DNA from: Saprospiraceae bacterium
Lineage (GTDB): Bacteria > Bacteroidota > Bacteroidia > Chitinophagales > Saprospiraceae
Length of the DNA: 64,000 bases
Assembly: GCA_028285545.1 (NCBI GenBank)
Contig: JANQPA010000018.1
Span: 1-64,000, forward strand
Direction: 5' to 3'
Both the position numbers and the translations under genes were made by a program. Positions 62,340-64,000 of the stretch are shown here, in pieces. The notes under the pieces are model-generated. The model saw only the letters and a list, made by a program, of their open reading frames with translations. It ran no database searches and had not been told where the DNA came from. Positions within the stretch are counted from its first letter, which is position 1. Each line of letters begins with the position of its first letter.

Positions 62340-63080
62340 TCATCCTCTTTCCAGCGGCGGATATTCCAATGGCAATTTTTTTAGGGCATCTAGTACGATT
62401 TTAGCTAGTACATAATCTCTATACCATCTTTGATCCACAGGAATGATGTGCCAGGGTATTGTAGAGCGATTGAACACATCTTCATAGGCCTCCATATACT
62501 TGTCCCAGTGCTCACGCTCTTTCCAGTCATTATCATTATGCTTCCAATGCTTATCGGCCTCATCTATTCGTTCCTGAAGCTCTATTTTTTGTTGATCATG
62601 AGAAATGTGCAGGTAGAATTTTAAAATGATGGTATTGGCATCATATTGAAGTAATTCCTCGAAAGCATTAATGGATTTAATTCTTCGATCTACTCTTTCT
62701 TCGTCGATCCACCCGTGAACACGTTGAATGAGGACATCTTCATAATGAGATCTATTAAAAATATGGATCATGCCCTGAGCCGGAGTATTTTTATGAATTC
62801 TCCATAAAAAATCATGGGCAAATTCCTCTTCGGTAGGTTTTTTAAAAGAAATAACATTAAGGCCGGAAGGGTGGCAATCTTTAAAAACTTTTTCGGTGGC
62901 TCCATCTTTTCCACTGGCATCCATTCCCTGATAGACAATTAATAGGCTATACTTTTTTTGGGCATAGAGGATATCTTGTAATTTTCCGATTTCCTCAACC
63001 ATCTCTTTGGTAAGATCTTTAACTTCTCCTTTGTTTAAGTGAGCAGGAGCATCACTAGAATAGTCTTTGAGTTTTATCAT
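62340..63080 (-). CDS. PPK2-family polyphosphate kinase
   Basis: The Walker A-like loop is YQGMDASGKDGATEKVF near residue 50, followed by the lid NRSHYEDVLIQRVH near 108 and later segments with DWKEREHWDKYMEAYEDVFNRS. The length (246) matches single-domain PPK2 proteins, which phosphorylate nucleoside mono- or diphosphates from polyphosphate. The class cannot be set with confidence from motifs alone. It is upstream of the S4 gene on the minus strand, with a repeat between. Confidence 0.9.
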   Translation of the reverse strand: MIKLKDYSSDAPAHLNKGEVKDLTKEMVEEIGKLQDILYAQKKYSLLIVYQGMDASGKDGATEKVFKDCHPSGLNVISFKKPTEEEFAHDFLWRIHKNTPAQGMIHIFNRSHYEDVLIQRVHGWIDEERVDRRIKSINAFEELLQYDANTIILKFYLHISHDQQKIELQERIDEADKHWKHNDNDWKEREHWDKYMEAYEDVFNRSTIPWHIIPVDQRWYRDYVLAKIVLDALKKLPLEYPPLERG

Positions 63081-63096
63081 AAGGTATTATACAAAA

Positions 63097-63143
63097 TTAA
63101 AAATATAGATTGTGCGCTGACAGCGCACAATCTATATTTTTAA
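63097..63143 (-). terminator. Long perfect hairpin after the DUF58 gene
   Basis: The 23-base arm at 63097-63119 is complementary to 63121-63143 (core ATTGTGCGCTG/CAGCGCACAAT) with one base between them. Reading the minus strand it ends in a T run. It lies between the DUF58 stop and the PPK2 start. Confidence 0.8.
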
Positions 63144-63149
63144 AAGTAA

Positions 63150-64000
63150 TTAATTCATTTTACTTCTTTTCACAAGATAGGATTGCAAAATAGGTCTAAA
63201 TCCTTCATGAATATCGGCCTCGATGAAATCAATTTGGTATTGAAGGCACCTCATTCTTAAAGCATTTTTAAAGTCGGCCATTTGCTTGACATAGTGGTCT
63301 TTCACCTGCTTGGATTGTAGTTTTATTTTCTCACCTGTCTCCATATCAACGAAAAGATATGGGCGATTTTCGAAATTAAAATCTACCTCTTTAGATTTAT
63401 CTACTACATGAAATAGGACCACTTCATGTTTATTGTGTTTGAGGTGTTGCAAGGCAGAAAAGAGGTGCTCACTGTCCTCCATTTGTTCTAACATATCACT
63501 AAAAATGATCACCAAAGAACGTCGGTGAATACTGTCTGCAATTTGGTGTAGTGCTTGAGCTGCTGCTGTACTTTTATTCCGTTCTGGATTATTGATGACC
63601 TGATCCAAATAAGTAAGCATCAGTCGATAATGCGAAGTACTACTTTTGACTCTGGTATGAATTTTCACTTCATCTTCAAATAAACTTAAGCCAAATGCAT
63701 CACGCTGTTTTTGTAAAAGATTCATAAGGGCTGCAGCAGAAAGAGCAGAAAACCTTAATTTATTGATGTACTCCTTAGAGCTTTTGGTAACTTCAGGAAA
63801 ATACATACTGGAAGAGGTATCGATAATGATCTGACATCTCAGGTTGGTCTCTTCCTCAAAACGTTTGGTAAAAAGTTTGTCTGTTCGAGCAAATACTTTC
63901 CAATCAACATTTTTAGTGGATTCCCCCTGATTATATAGGCGATGTTCGGCAAATTCTACTGAAAAGCCATGAAAGGGACTTTTATGCAAACCGATAATAA
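63150..64000 (-). CDS. DUF58-domain protein, 5' part cut by the window edge
   Basis: The open frame continues to the window edge: before the TTG codon at 63989 lie in-frame codons for IIG, so the visible protein is a C-terminal portion. It begins LHKSPFHGFSVEFAEHRLYNQGESTKNVDWKVFART, the DUF58 core, and contains an Asp-Thr-Ser-Ser-Ser segment (IIIDTSSSMYF) of the vWA-like fold with MIDAS-type residues. DUF58 proteins usually sit next to a MoxR ATPase gene, which would lie beyond the window. It probably works with MoxR in envelope-protein maturation. Confidence 0.85.
   Translation of the reverse strand, partial: IIGLHKSPFHGFSVEFAEHRLYNQGESTKNVDWKVFARTDKLFTKRFEEETNLRCQIIIDTSSSMYFPEVTKSSKEYINKLRFSALSAAALMNLLQKQRDAFGLSLFEDEVKIHTRVKSSTSHYRLMLTYLDQVINNPERNKSTAAAQALHQIADSIHRRSLVIIFSDMLEQMEDSEHLFSALQHLKHNKHEVVLFHVVDKSKEVDFNFENRPYLFVDMETGEKIKLQSKQVKDHYVKQMADFKNALRMRCLQYQIDFIEADIHEGFRPILQSYLVKRSKMN

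Overview
The window looks like chromosomal DNA of an AT-rich, Gram-negative member of the Bacteroidota. The evidence is an Oar-like TonB-dependent receptor with an N-terminal carboxypeptidase-like domain, many lipoproteins and TlpA-type thiol proteins, DUF2911 and CtlX proteins, a 7TM-AraC regulator, a LytS/LytTR pair, weak Shine-Dalgarno signals and several TAnnTTTG -7 boxes typical of Bacteroidota sigma factors. A Saprospira-like or Cytophaga-like lineage is my guess; the sequence alone does not decide it. I see no rRNA, tRNA, prophage, IS transposase or CRISPR array.

Layout. 0-2.7 kb: a phosphodiester glycosidase-like protein and three small unrecognised proteins. 2.8-9.3 kb: an accessory-looking block (flavodoxin-like reductase, Crp/Fnr regulator, SDR, alpha/beta hydrolase lipoprotein, AraC regulator, CPBP protease, flavin amine oxidase). 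9.4-11.2 kb: an ECF sigma factor overlapping a membrane protein that joins an anti-sigma-like tail to a YCII domain and two VOC domains. 11.3-28.8 kb: FtsX permease, DUF2911 protein, D-aminoacylase-type amidohydrolase, serine hydrolase, two tandem erythromycin-esterase-like lipoproteins, TPR protein, CsgG-like protein, two tandem TlpA-type thiol oxidoreductases and a lipoprotein. 29-33.9 kb: pyruvate dehydrogenase E1 beta, aspartic protease, LytS/LytTR two-component pair, tiny lipoprotein. 34-49.2 kb: mostly housekeeping (mnmD, ribD, HerA-like ATPase, exported nuclease, coaE, LOG protein, photolyase, Fe-S electron-transfer pair, phosphoribosyltransferase, patatin) plus an AP2-domain protein. 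49.5-64 kb: Oar-like receptor, glycerophosphodiesterase, ctlX, a redoxin-cytochrome c-copper monooxygenase fusion, SUI1 factor, sulfatase, CocE-type peptidase, S4 protein, PPK2 and a DUF58 protein cut by the window edge.

The strongest signal not explained by genes is the intergenic DNA. Many gaps carry hairpins built from short tandem units, and several recur as families: GTTCAGCG type, AGTAGAA type, GGGTATTG type and GTAGTCTG type. Two gaps 33 kb apart carry copies of one roughly 300-bp element with terminal inverted repeats. Another gap is a nested inverted repeat of about 365 bp, and the gap after the CocE gene holds a 52-bp perfect palindrome followed by three more hairpins. Among proteins, the sigma factor with its sensor-like membrane partner and the redoxin-haem-copper fusion are the most distinctive.
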